Shown in pieces: positions 53,201-60,421 of a stretch of 64,000 bases of DNA. This stretch comes from [Leptolyngbya] sp. JSC-1 (lineage in GTDB: Bacteria; Cyanobacteriota; Cyanobacteriia; Elainellales; Elainellaceae), in the NCBI GenBank assembly GCA_000733415.1, contig KL662191.1, forward strand, positions 2,221,007 to 2,285,006, written 5' to 3'. Each line of letters begins with the position of its first letter. Position 1 is the stretch's first letter. A model generated the notes under the pieces. It was not told the DNA's origin. It worked only from the letters and a program-made list of their open reading frames with translations, and ran no database searches. Made by a program: the position numbers and the translations under genes.

Positions 53201-54345
53201 CTGACCAAGACCAAACCGCATAACAACATGGTGCGCTGCCTATTGGCCTGAATTTCAGCCATGAAGTCGGCCTCGGGCACGATCATCACCACGGTCCACT
53301 GGTGTTGAGAATCGAGCTGAAACGATGTCACCTGCCCAAAATACAACTGATTTTGCCACCGAAACAGGGTTGCTTGCCCAGAATAGCTATGGCGCTTGCT
53401 CTGGTTCAACGTCTGGTCTAGTCCCTGGTTCAGGCTCCAATTGGCAGCGGCTCGCGTCAGCGGATTTTCGCTATCTTGGGCAGCTAAGCGCAGGGCTGTG
53501 GGGGCTAGGGTCTTTTTTCCCGCCGTAGAGAGATCCTGCCGAAACGGCAGTTCACCCGTAGAAGTAGCAATCAACCAGCCCTGTTCGTCCATGATAAAGG
53601 CTTGGCCCATCTTGCCGATTTGAAGATGTTGCAGAACCGTACCCATTTGCTCCGAATAGATGCTGGCACTCAGGACACCCTGTACTTGGCCTTGGGAGTC
53701 AGTAAACGGTAAAAAGTAAGCCATCATCAGCAAGGGTTGATCGGTACCCCGCACTGTGGAAACGATGGGTTGCCAAAGTCCGTTCTGAGTTTGTTTAGCA
53801 ACCGGATACCAGGGGCTGGCAGCGGGTGTGGCGTGCGGATCAAAGTTTGGCAAGGTATCTTGCCAATAAAGACGCTGGCCCTGTCGATCGGCCACATAGC
53901 TCTCCAGTGCTCCGGTGACCAAATTGCGCCGACGAATCGCCAACCGATCCGGACGCGGACGACCCACAGCCAGAAACTCTTTGCGTTCGGTCGCAATCAT
54001 CAACCCGCTGATACCCGAGTGAATCTTTAGCTGATTGACAAAATAGGCTTCGATTTGGGTCGCATCTTGCCAATCTAAAGCTCCTAGCCGAATTGCAGCT
54101 TGATTGTCTTGGGTGACAATTTTGGGAGCATGAAAATAGTGGTTCAGATTTTGGATAATCCGCTCTCCCTGTTCTTGCATCAGCTGATTTGCCAGGTTAG
54201 CTACTGCCTGCTGCCCGCTACGATAGGACAAATATCCGACAAGACTGACAGCCGCAATGGTCTGTAGGGCAAATGGCACTACTAAAACCCATCGCAGCGG
54301 AACTGCTTGGCGGAACGCGAAGGGTATCAATAACGGCAGTTTCAT
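50272..54345 (-). CDS. Hybrid sensor histidine kinase: Cache-HAMP-3xPAS-HK-REC
   Basis: 1357 residues. TM1 (~19-40), double-Cache sensor (to ~365), TM2 (~372-395), HAMP, coiled coil, three PAS domains (~475-600, 605-725, 730-855), HisKA (LANMSHELRTPL), HATPase (NLLSNAVKFT, GTGLGLPISREF), receiver (~1138-1265, ILIAEDNWAN, WMDLRMPIMDG), and a C-terminal helical part ending in an acidic repeat (EQADEQRDEQRDEQREH) encoded by 12-bp tandem units near 50286-50330. ATG 54345 is preferred because its cytoplasmic N-terminus fits paralogues; ATG 54372 would add 9 residues. No partner regulator adjacent. Confidence 0.92.
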   Translation of the reverse strand: MKLPLLIPFAFRQAVPLRWVLVVPFALQTIAAVSLVGYLSYRSGQQAVANLANQLMQEQGERIIQNLNHYFHAPKIVTQDNQAAIRLGALDWQDATQIEAYFVNQLKIHSGISGLMIATERKEFLAVGRPRPDRLAIRRRNLVTGALESYVADRQGQRLYWQDTLPNFDPHATPAASPWYPVAKQTQNGLWQPIVSTVRGTDQPLLMMAYFLPFTDSQGQVQGVLSASIYSEQMGTVLQHLQIGKMGQAFIMDEQGWLIATSTGELPFRQDLSTAGKKTLAPTALRLAAQDSENPLTRAAANWSLNQGLDQTLNQSKRHSYSGQATLFRWQNQLYFGQVTSFQLDSQHQWTVVMIVPEADFMAEIQANRQRTMLLCGLVLVSSVGIGIWIARRLTRSLAQLTQATQTFAAGLEQPLPTSRIVEVETLAASFHQMMLEFRKANQLRQTYEQRLEQQVAEQTQALRAREAQLQLITDSISGCISYIDASYRYQFVNRTYEDWFNCKKADILGKTVEEVIGTSAYQRVRQYVERVLSGETVTYEAEMPYQGDKIRYISAVLVPDLDEQRAVQGYYALITDISDRKASETKLLQAQRVAHVGSWEFDLATQKITWSEELFRIFGLDPTQPEPTYAKYVQLLHPDERSLMQTIIEQAISNGTPYEIEHRIIRPDGLIRELLGRGEVVRDSHGQVIQLFGTAMDITERKQVEDALRQSEERWQLAIEGGNDGIWDHNLITDEHFLSPRCMEMLGYDYEEIDTFEKWFGCIHPDDQPVLQTAFQNYLNRETPVYTLEYRMRCKDGSYKWLLARGKAVWDETGTPIRAIGSLSDITLRRQAEMELQQAKEAAEAANQAKSTFLANMSHELRTPLNAILGFSQLLANHPALSKAQQEQITIINRSGEHLLNLINDILEMSKIEAGRSTFNLTSFDLHEFLTTLEQMFRLRAEQKGLQILCQLAPNLPQYVQTDAGKLRQILINLLSNAVKFTQEGQITLRVEVEGVPEASGYEAKENVQPCLVLHFEVSDTGPGIAAHELESLFEPFVQSKLQKAQPDGTGLGLPISREFVRLLGGELTIASELEHGTTFWFSIPVLPAAAAVAPIQPLQGRAVALAANQPSYRILIAEDNWANRLLLLNLLQGFGFEVQEATNGQAALTLWQSWQPDLIWMDLRMPIMDGYEATRRIRAMEAARTDQTTPSTKIIALTASAFTENRAQALAVGCDDFVLKPLQTEMILEKLSEHLGVQYIYAEPDPGQPPREQSISSPPVRPTPHSLQIMPPEWIAQLYQVTTQLDSEKILALLAQLPAEQAALAAALRQKVDNFDFEQILHLAEQALKGKQGNEQADEQRDEQRDEQREHLGRD

Positions 54346-54453
54346 AGTCACGAGGGCTTTTAGCGGGGCCATTCAGCGGAAAGGAGGATCTTCATTAATG
54401 TACCGCCCCGATGTCACTATTCACTGTGGCAGGACTTATGCAGCTCAGCAATT

Positions 54454-54556
54454 TCTGCCCCCCTAGCCCCAAATCTGGGGGGGAAACAGATTGGAAGTCC
54501 TCCAGATTTGGGGGATTATAGCCCTGTGGGCATCCTAGAAAAGGGGGCGAATGGGT
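54454..54556. repeat. Dispersed C/G-run repeat between kinase and transaldolase
   Basis: CCCCCCTAGCCCCAAATCTGG then GGGG ... GGGGGATTATAGCCCTGTGGGCAT (fragments of it; longest quoted part here is CCCCCCTAGCCCCAAATCTG). The interior resembles 12331-12400 inside the MITE-like element, including TATAGCCCT and GGGCAT. No gene in this 357-bp gap. Confidence 0.55.
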
Positions 54557-54618
54557 AAATCCTGTGTGGAATGAATTCAGCCTTGGCGATTTCAACAAAA
54601 ACTCAGAGATACCTGAAC

Positions 54619-54646
54619 AAAAAAGCCGGGGAGCCATGCCCCGACT
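54619..54646 (-). terminator. Intrinsic terminator of the transaldolase gene
   Basis: On the minus strand AGTCGGGGC...GCTCCCCGGCT folds with CGGGG/CCCCG stems and is followed by TTTTTT. It lies 57 bp after the transaldolase stop codon. Confidence 0.85.
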
Positions 54647-54702
54647 CAAGATGTAGATGCAAAGGTCAAACTTGAACACTTGAGTGCAAACGAGCTACCC
54701 GA

Positions 54703-55887
54703 TTAAACCGCCTGCACCACCTGCCGCAAAACGGCTCCTAAACCAGCTCCCATCTCTTCTGGCGTGATTTTGCCGTCTTTGTTGACATCCAGCGCATCAA
54801 ACACAGCGTCGGTGCCCAGCCACTCTTCGCGGGTAATGAAGCCATCGCCATCCAGGTCATAGATGTGAAACATGCCTTCTGCCGCCTGACTCAGGGTTTC
54901 GCCGGTACCCAAGCGGGACAACCGAGTCGCTAGGAAGGTTTCTAGGGTTTCCAATGCTTTGGTGAAGCCCTTGATGCCCTCATCCAGCTTTTCCGAGGCC
55001 ATCCGGTCAGCGGCATGCATTTGGTCAAAGGTGGCTTTATCCATCGAGATTTTCTCAATTTCCATTGAGGCTGCCTTGTCTGGATCGAGCTTGCGTATCA
55101 GTTCGCCGGTGGTGGACTGCAACTCACCCAACAGGGCCGGAGAAATCGTCAGCAGATCGCAGCCCGCCAGTTCGATAATTTCGCTAATGTTGCGGAAGCT
55201 GGCTCCCATCACCTCGGTTTTGTAGCCAAATTTCTTGTAGTAGTTGTAGATGCTCGTCACCGACTGCACACCCGGATCTTCTGCCCCCATATAATCCTTG
55301 CCAGTTTCTTTCTTGTACCAATCCAAAATCCGACCTACAAAGGGCGAAATTAGCGTCACGCCGGCCTCGGCGCAAGCAATTGCCTGATGGATACCAAACA
55401 GCAGCGTCAAGTTGCAGTGAATGCCCTCTTTTTCCAGCACTTCAGCCGCTTTGATGCCTTCCCAGGTCGAGGCAATTTTGATCAAAATCCGCTCGCGAGA
55501 CACGCCAGCCGCTTCGTACTGGGCGATCAACGACCGCGCCTTTTCGAGCGTGGCTTCCGTATCGTAGGAGAGGCGAGCATCAACTTCGGTAGATACCCGC
55601 TTCGGCACGATTTCCAGAATCTTTAAGCCAAAGGCAACCGCGAGCCGGTCAAAGGCCAGCGTCACAATTTCCTGATCCGAAGCCCCCGACCCCGCATCCT
55701 TCTGGGCCTGTTTCAGCGTTTCATCTACAATTTCCTGATACTCAGGCATCTGAGCCGCTGCGGTAATCAGCGAGGGGTTGGTGGTGGCATCGCGGGGGGT
55801 AAACTTTTGAATCGCCTGAATGTCGCCCGTATCCGCGACAACGACCGTCATCTCCCGCAGTTGCTCTAACAAATTCTTCTCAGCCAT
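54703..55887 (-). CDS. tal: Transaldolase with C-terminal EF-hand pair
   Basis: 394 residues. TalB-type core: TVVVADTGDIQAIQKFTPRDATTNPSL at the start (TTNPS loop), Schiff-base Lys in RILIKIASTWEG (~135), GASFRN block. Residues ~335-390 hold two EF-hands, DLDGDGFITREEW and DVNKDGKITPEEM. Transaldolase links the oxidative pentose phosphate path to glycolysis (sedoheptulose-7-P + GAP to erythrose-4-P + fructose-6-P). The EF-hand tail is known in cyanobacterial transaldolases and suggests Ca2+ response. ATG 55887 is chosen for GAAGGA upstream; the frame opens 18 codons earlier. Confidence 0.95.
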   Translation of the reverse strand: MAEKNLLEQLREMTVVVADTGDIQAIQKFTPRDATTNPSLITAAAQMPEYQEIVDETLKQAQKDAGSGASDQEIVTLAFDRLAVAFGLKILEIVPKRVSTEVDARLSYDTEATLEKARSLIAQYEAAGVSRERILIKIASTWEGIKAAEVLEKEGIHCNLTLLFGIHQAIACAEAGVTLISPFVGRILDWYKKETGKDYMGAEDPGVQSVTSIYNYYKKFGYKTEVMGASFRNISEIIELAGCDLLTISPALLGELQSTTGELIRKLDPDKAASMEIEKISMDKATFDQMHAADRMASEKLDEGIKGFTKALETLETFLATRLSRLGTGETLSQAAEGMFHIYDLDGDGFITREEWLGTDAVFDALDVNKDGKITPEEMGAGLGAVLRQVVQAV

Positions 55888-56477
55888 CGGTTTATCCTTC
55901 GTTGTTTGCTTAGGCGGCGAAGCGTGATTTTGGACTAGCAAATGCTGATCGCAATATCCAAAATCAATCGATTTTCGATCTAGTTTTTCAGTCTGTTTTT
56001 GGTTTGGCCAGCGGAGCCTGCATCAGACGGCAGCATCCACTCAGCCCCAGTGCCATCCTATCGCTGGATTCCGAACATCTCCTGCTTCTTTGTAAAGATT
56101 TCGGGATTCTGCATTGTCTCAAACACTTGCACCCAGATTGACCAGCTCCCGAATAGGGGTATTCGTGTACTTCGTTGCCTGACTTGCCCGCAGATGAATC
56201 GCGGGCTAATGAAGCAAGTCCACCTTAATTTCCCGGTAAACCCTCCCGGTAAACCCTCGTTTCCTTCAGCGTAATGTCTAACATCGCCTCTATCTCCCGA
56301 TGACTCAAACTTTACGCGCTACGCACATGCTGCGCGAACAAATCGGTACGTCACGATCGTGGTAACCAATTCTATTATGGCGCGACGGGCCGGTTCAGGC
56401 ACCTCCTGACGAGTTATGCTTAACAAATACCGATACGTTCTCATTTATCTCATTTAATTGACTACTCGGTATTTCGC
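55888..56477. other. Intergenic region, no confident gene
   Basis: Contains the tal promoter region. A short direct repeat, CCCGGTAAACCCT twice (about 56230-56257), is visible. Reading frames here (e.g. 55999-56274 plus) have no ribosome site or family resemblance. Confidence 0.45.
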
Positions 56478-56690
56478 ATGCCCAATTTCCCATCCTTTGC
56501 TCATGAGTTGAAATGGAGCCTGGGCATTGGTGCAGCAACGACGTTTTTGATCCTGGTGATGAATCACTGGATAGAGCCTGCATTACCCGAAGCACTGCGG
56601 GCTGCCAATCAAGATGGTGGGATATGGCGACCTCAGTGCCTTTGGCAGAGCCTTTCGCAAAAAATTTGGCGCGAGTCCCAGGAATTATAA
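56478..56690 (+). CDS. Doubtful small ORF with one membrane segment
   Basis: 70 codons starting MPNFPSFAHELKWSLG with a hydrophobic segment near 14-30. From about codon 43 the frame runs out of phase through an AraC-type remnant, so the C-terminal third is not native. It could be the truncated start of a membrane protein gene, or chance. Confidence 0.25.
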   Translation: MPNFPSFAHELKWSLGIGAATTFLILVMNHWIEPALPEALRAANQDGGIWRPQCLWQSLSQKIWRESQEL

Positions 56691-56715
56691 ATTGGCGAGT
56701 CAATCGGGTTGTTAA
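56605..56715 (+). pseudogene. C-terminal fragment of an AraC/XylS-family regulator
   Basis: In the frame of 56614, the product reads MVGYGDLSAFGRAFRKKFGA then SPRNYK and stops at 56713-56715. This is the second helix-turn-helix of AraC regulators (GY.D.SAF.RAFKK.FG.SP..Y type). No upstream part of the regulator is present; the sequence joins abruptly to unrelated DNA. A non-functional relic. In cyanobacteria AraC genes often stand beside TonB-receptor genes, and a receptor remnant lies 1 kb away. Confidence 0.75.
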
Positions 56716-56737
56716 GAAACTGTGTTGTCAACAAAGG

Positions 56738-56852
56738 TGTAGATCCCCCTAAATCCCCCTATGCCCAAAGGGTAGGCTTCGCCAACAAAAGGGGGACTTC
56801 AGTCTTTTGGCTCGGTTCCCTCCTTTTTAAGGAGGGTTAGGGAGGATCTAGA
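56738..56852. repeat. Dispersed C/G-run repeat
   Basis: GATCCCCCTAAATCCCCCTA ... AAAGGGGGACTT ... TTTTTAAGGAGGGTTAGGGA, a foldback of the same general class as those at 47.1, 54.5 and 58.0 kb. Confidence 0.65.
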
Positions 56853-56958
56853 CTCAGAGCGCAGTTTAGCGATCTTTGTACTCGTTTAAAACACTCTCCA
56901 AAGGTGAGCTGCATCTAAAATTGAGTTAGGGCACTCTTCAGTCAACCTGTTTTTGCCT

Positions 56959-57615
56959 ATGGTTCGCTTGCTGCAAAACCCCTCCGAGCAACAAAACACT
57001 CAACGGGTTGTGCTGTACAACATTAGTTGGCACACCTATCAGACGCTACTGGCAGAGATGGGAGATCATCGATCGTCTCGGCTTGCCTACGATCGTGGAG
57101 TGCTGGAAATTACGATGCCATCTGATCTACACGAATTCATTAAACGCCTGCTTGAGAGAATTGTGACAACGCTAACCGAAGAGTTGAACTTGAAGGTGCG
57201 AAGTGTGGGTTCCGTAACGCTCGATCGAGAAGACTTGGCGCGAGGAGTAGAACCCGACTCAGGATTTTACATTCAAAATGCTAGCTGCATTCGGGGCAGA
57301 AAACTAGATTTAGTCAATAACCCAGCCCCCGATCTGGTTGTAGCAGTAGACATCACCAGTTCTTCCACTCGTCGGTTGCCAATTTACAAAGCTTTGCAGG
57401 TTCCTGAAGTCTGGCGATATACAGCACGGGGCATTGAAATCAAACAGCTTCAGGATGACAACTACGTGCACTGTGAATTTAGCGCCACCTTTCCAATGGT
57501 TGCTGTAGCCGATCTGTAACGATTTGTGGAAGAGGGCAATGACACAGACGATGATAATACGGTGATTCGATCGCTACGATCATGGATTCGGGAACGTCAG
57601 TCCCAGGGATTATAA
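56959..57615 (+). pseudogene. Uma2-family endonuclease-like gene with an in-frame stop
   Basis: From ATG 56959, 186 codons to TAA at 57517-57519 read as a Uma2 (DUF820) protein: YDRGVLEITMPS, EPDSGFYIQNA, PDLVVAVDITS, YKALQVPEVWRY. Beyond the TAA the same frame continues for 31 codons (RFVEEGNDTDDDNTVIRSLR..., last sense codon 57612) in the manner of a normal Uma2 C-terminus, so the stop is a nonsense mutation. The acidic residue I expect in PDLVVEVD is Ala here, and the usual catalytic-region Lys is Arg, also suggesting loss of the PD-(D/E)xK site. Annotators may list it as a 186-residue CDS. Confidence 0.75.
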
Positions 57616-57733
57616 ATCACTAAAAAATTCCGTTTGAGCAGACAAAAAACTCCGTTTGGGCAGAGTGGCGATCGTCTATTCCCTCCTAAACCTGGTAGAT
57701 TTCTGAGAACTTCTCTCAATAGCTAGGAATTAC

Positions 57734-58309
57734 GTGGTGTCAGGAGTATTTGTGGATCGTGTTCGTCTGGGGCTAGTTGCCGTCAGTGCTTTGTCTGTTC
57801 TTGCTGTTTTGCCCGCTCAAGCAGAAACCCGTGAGGATTCTGTTTCGTTGTCACAAGGTTCTACCTCACTTCAACCTTCTCTGACCTCACCCCAACCTTC
57901 TCTTGATCAAGGAGAGGGCGCAGAAGTGGAGGCTGGCTTCCTCACTAACCAAGACCATTCGGGGTCAACAGAGCGAAGATCCCCCCTAGCCCCCCTTACC
58001 GAAAGGGGGGAACTAAGCTGGGAAGGGGTTGGAGTCTCCCTTCCTAAGGGAAATTTAGGAGGATCGCTCCTCAATCAACCTGCGACAACGATCGCAGACT
58101 GGATCGCCCAAATCGAAGCGTCGCTCGTGCAAATTACGGGAGTGCGAGTAGAGGATGAGGCGGGCTTGCAGGTCATACTGGAAACGGCAGAGGGTTCTCT
58201 GGACGTGCCGGAAACGCGATCGATCGATAATGCCCTGATTGCGGATATTCCTAACGCCACCATTGCCGAAGAATTCTCTCAAGCAAACTTACCGCCCCAC
58301 ACCATCTGA
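57734..58309 (+). pseudogene. N-terminal fragment of a TonB-dependent siderophore receptor (AMIN domain)
   Basis: 191 codons. Signal peptide (ending LPAQAE at ~31), Ser/Gln/Pro-rich linker, then an AMIN-like stretch (VQITGVRVEDEAGLQVILET, ~132-151, then NALIADIPNATIAEEF). Cyanobacterial TonB-dependent siderophore receptors start this way but run on for about 700 residues; here the match stops after EEFSQAN and the frame ends in unrelated PPHTI. The plug and barrel are gone. Codons ~81-112 are an in-frame copy of a dispersed C/G-run repeat. Confidence 0.75.
57978..58066. repeat. Dispersed repeat inserted in frame in the receptor fragment
   Basis: GATCCCCCCTAGCCCCCCTT ... AAAGGGGGGAACT ... AAGGGAAATTTAGGAGGATC, same class as the other C/G-run repeats. 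It is read through without a stop and would place an extra ~30 residues between signal peptide and AMIN domain. Confidence 0.7.
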
Positions 58310-58513
58310 TGCTTTTGAGAATACGTCACCTTGCCGACCCGCGCATAGCACCGCTCATCTTCTGAGCGCACCCAATGCGCCACTTTCCTGGGCAACTCCC
58401 CCGACCCATCCATCAAAATCGATCGCAGCACCTCCACCTTGACCCACAGCCATACCTCCAAGGATTGCTGCTCCGATGAATACAGACACTATCAAAATCA
58501 GCTTATTTGCAAG

Positions 58514-60316
58514 CTACTGAAAATTGCCGCTGCTAATCGCATTCACCTGCGTCCATCTCAGAATCGTCAGGACATCATCGGTAGCTGTAATCTTGATTAC
58601 TGCATCGGTACCCACCTGCTCCAAACTCAGATCGGCAGCAGTGAGTGCTCCGGTAAAATCACTGTTAAATCCGCTTAAATTGATCTTGTCATTGCTGCCA
58701 AATCCAAAAATAGTGGTGTCTCCTTCACCTGGGCTTAACGTCCAGGTGTCGATGCCGCTGCCTGCGTAGATTGTATCGTTTCCAACTGAGGTAATTGAAT
58801 TATTTCCCTCACCCAAGTAGATTGTATTTGTTCCAGTGCCAGCATGAATCACATCATCTCCTGCACCGGCATAGATTAAATCATCACCGGCTCCAGTTAT
58901 AACTGTGTTCGCACCGTCGCCAGCATAGATAGTTGTATTGCCCTGCACAGCGTTCAGCGTGTCGTCACCGGCTCCGGCATAGATAGTTGTTGTTCCATTA
59001 CTAACAGCGACAAAATTGGTTCCTTCTCCGGCGTATACTATGCCGCTACCGATGCTGATAATATCATTGCCAGATCCAGTATATATGGTTTGATTCACAC
59101 CGCGAGCCGTAATTGTGTTATTTCCTTCTCCTGCTAGGATGAGATTATTGTCTCCGCCAATTTGGAACAAATCGTCCTGATCACTACCAGAGAAGGTGGA
59201 ATCACCGCCCGGAAAGGTCGTCACCGTATCGGCAGGCTGAATTTTACCGAACAGTCCATCACCAGCATTGGGACCCGTATCGGGGCCAGCGGCATAGTAG
59301 AGATGGTTGGTTTCACCGAGACTGGCACCGTTGCCAAAAAGAATTCCCCAGATGCCAGGAATCGCGATTGGGTCACCTTTGGGGTCCTCCAAGTAACCTA
59401 ACGGTTGGCGCGTGGTTTGATCAAAGGCAACAATCGTCCCATCGCCAAAGTTCGTCACCAGCAACGCATTGCTAAATTCACCGAAATCTGCCGGAGCAAT
59501 GGCCAATCCCCACGGTGCATTCAGCAAGCCCCCATCGTCCCAAGTGGCGATCAGGTTACCGTCAAAATCAAATTGTGCTAGTTTCCCCAACCCAGGACCA
59601 ACCAATTCATCTCCAGGAACATCGGGCAGCGGTTGGGCATAGGTGACGTAGAGAGAATCGCCCAGGGTTTGAATATTATAGGCGGCGTATCCTTCTGCTG
59701 CAAACGGATTCGTGAATTGAACTTGGTTACTAATATCCTGAAAGTTGCCGTCGTAGACCTGGATGCTGGGCGTGTCATCAAAATCTACAGCGTAGAGGCG
59801 GTTGTTTTGCTCAAAATCGGTGATGGCGACCCCATAATAAATTGCTGAACCAAATTGATTGATCACGATCTCGGCTTCAGATGGCCAGTCAAATGTACCG
59901 TCTGGATTTTTGCGCTCTGTCCAGGCGGTAATACTGCCATCGGTGGTGACAAAAATAAATTTGCTGGCAGCCGTGATTTCGCCATTGGGATGATCTTGGG
60001 TAATCACAAACTCATTGGAACCATTGAAGACCTGTCCGGTGGGTCCAGAGACCTCAAAAGGATTTCCGGGCGCAAAAGGAATATCCACAACTTTGAGGTC
60101 ATCCTGGTAGATTGGTATGCCCCTAACATCACCTACATATTCAGTAACGGTTCCGGTAGCGCTATTGTTGACCCAAAAGTGACCGCCAAACCCTGCTGGC
60201 CGGATCGCAATTCCCCAGGCTAATTGAACATAGGGATCAAGGAGTTGGGGATCGTAATTGGGATCATTGGAGACAAGCGTTGTCTCAAGGTAGCCTGATT
60301 GAGCTGTGGAAGTCAT
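58514..60316 (-). CDS. TIGR03118 family protein with C-terminal RTX-like repeats
   Basis: 600 residues. Residues ~8-355 match the TIGR03118 pattern (LAWGIAIRPAGFGGHFWVNN, GQVFNGS, FIFVTTDGSITAWTE, YNIQTLGDSLYVTYA, LNAPWGLAIAPADFGEFS, GIWGILFGNG), probably a six-bladed beta-propeller. Residues ~375-560 are glycine/aspartate-rich Ca2+-binding repeats (GAGDDTLNA, GAGDDLIYAGAGDDVI). No cleavable signal peptide, consistent with type I secretion, as with the metalloprotease at 37 kb. Function of the family is unknown. It lies 105 bp after the large protein below. Confidence 0.9.
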   Translation of the reverse strand: MTSTAQSGYLETTLVSNDPNYDPQLLDPYVQLAWGIAIRPAGFGGHFWVNNSATGTVTEYVGDVRGIPIYQDDLKVVDIPFAPGNPFEVSGPTGQVFNGSNEFVITQDHPNGEITAASKFIFVTTDGSITAWTERKNPDGTFDWPSEAEIVINQFGSAIYYGVAITDFEQNNRLYAVDFDDTPSIQVYDGNFQDISNQVQFTNPFAAEGYAAYNIQTLGDSLYVTYAQPLPDVPGDELVGPGLGKLAQFDFDGNLIATWDDGGLLNAPWGLAIAPADFGEFSNALLVTNFGDGTIVAFDQTTRQPLGYLEDPKGDPIAIPGIWGILFGNGASLGETNHLYYAAGPDTGPNAGDGLFGKIQPADTVTTFPGGDSTFSGSDQDDLFQIGGDNNLILAGEGNNTITARGVNQTIYTGSGNDIISIGSGIVYAGEGTNFVAVSNGTTTIYAGAGDDTLNAVQGNTTIYAGDGANTVITGAGDDLIYAGAGDDVIHAGTGTNTIYLGEGNNSITSVGNDTIYAGSGIDTWTLSPGEGDTTIFGFGSNDKINLSGFNSDFTGALTAADLSLEQVGTDAVIKITATDDVLTILRWTQVNAISSGNFQ

Positions 60317-60421
60317 AGTTGATTATTCCTTTCGTTGGTTGAACGAGTTTCGGTAAAGGTAGAGAAGGAGTCGGGGAAGAACTGCTGAATTGCTTCAGTC
60401 TGTCCTTCCCCACAGCATTCA

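Noticed and set aside
54395..54679. 94-codon frame downstream of transaldolase
   Set aside because: Built from the terminator and a dispersed repeat.
55999..56274. 91-codon plus-strand frame
   Set aside because: No ribosome site, cysteine/proline-rich chance-like composition, includes a DNA direct repeat.
58279..58461. 60-codon minus-strand frame (MEVWLWVKVEVLRS...) in the gap after the receptor fragment
   Set aside because: It looks mildly protein-like but has no ribosome site and no family I know; could be a transposase scrap, not supportable.
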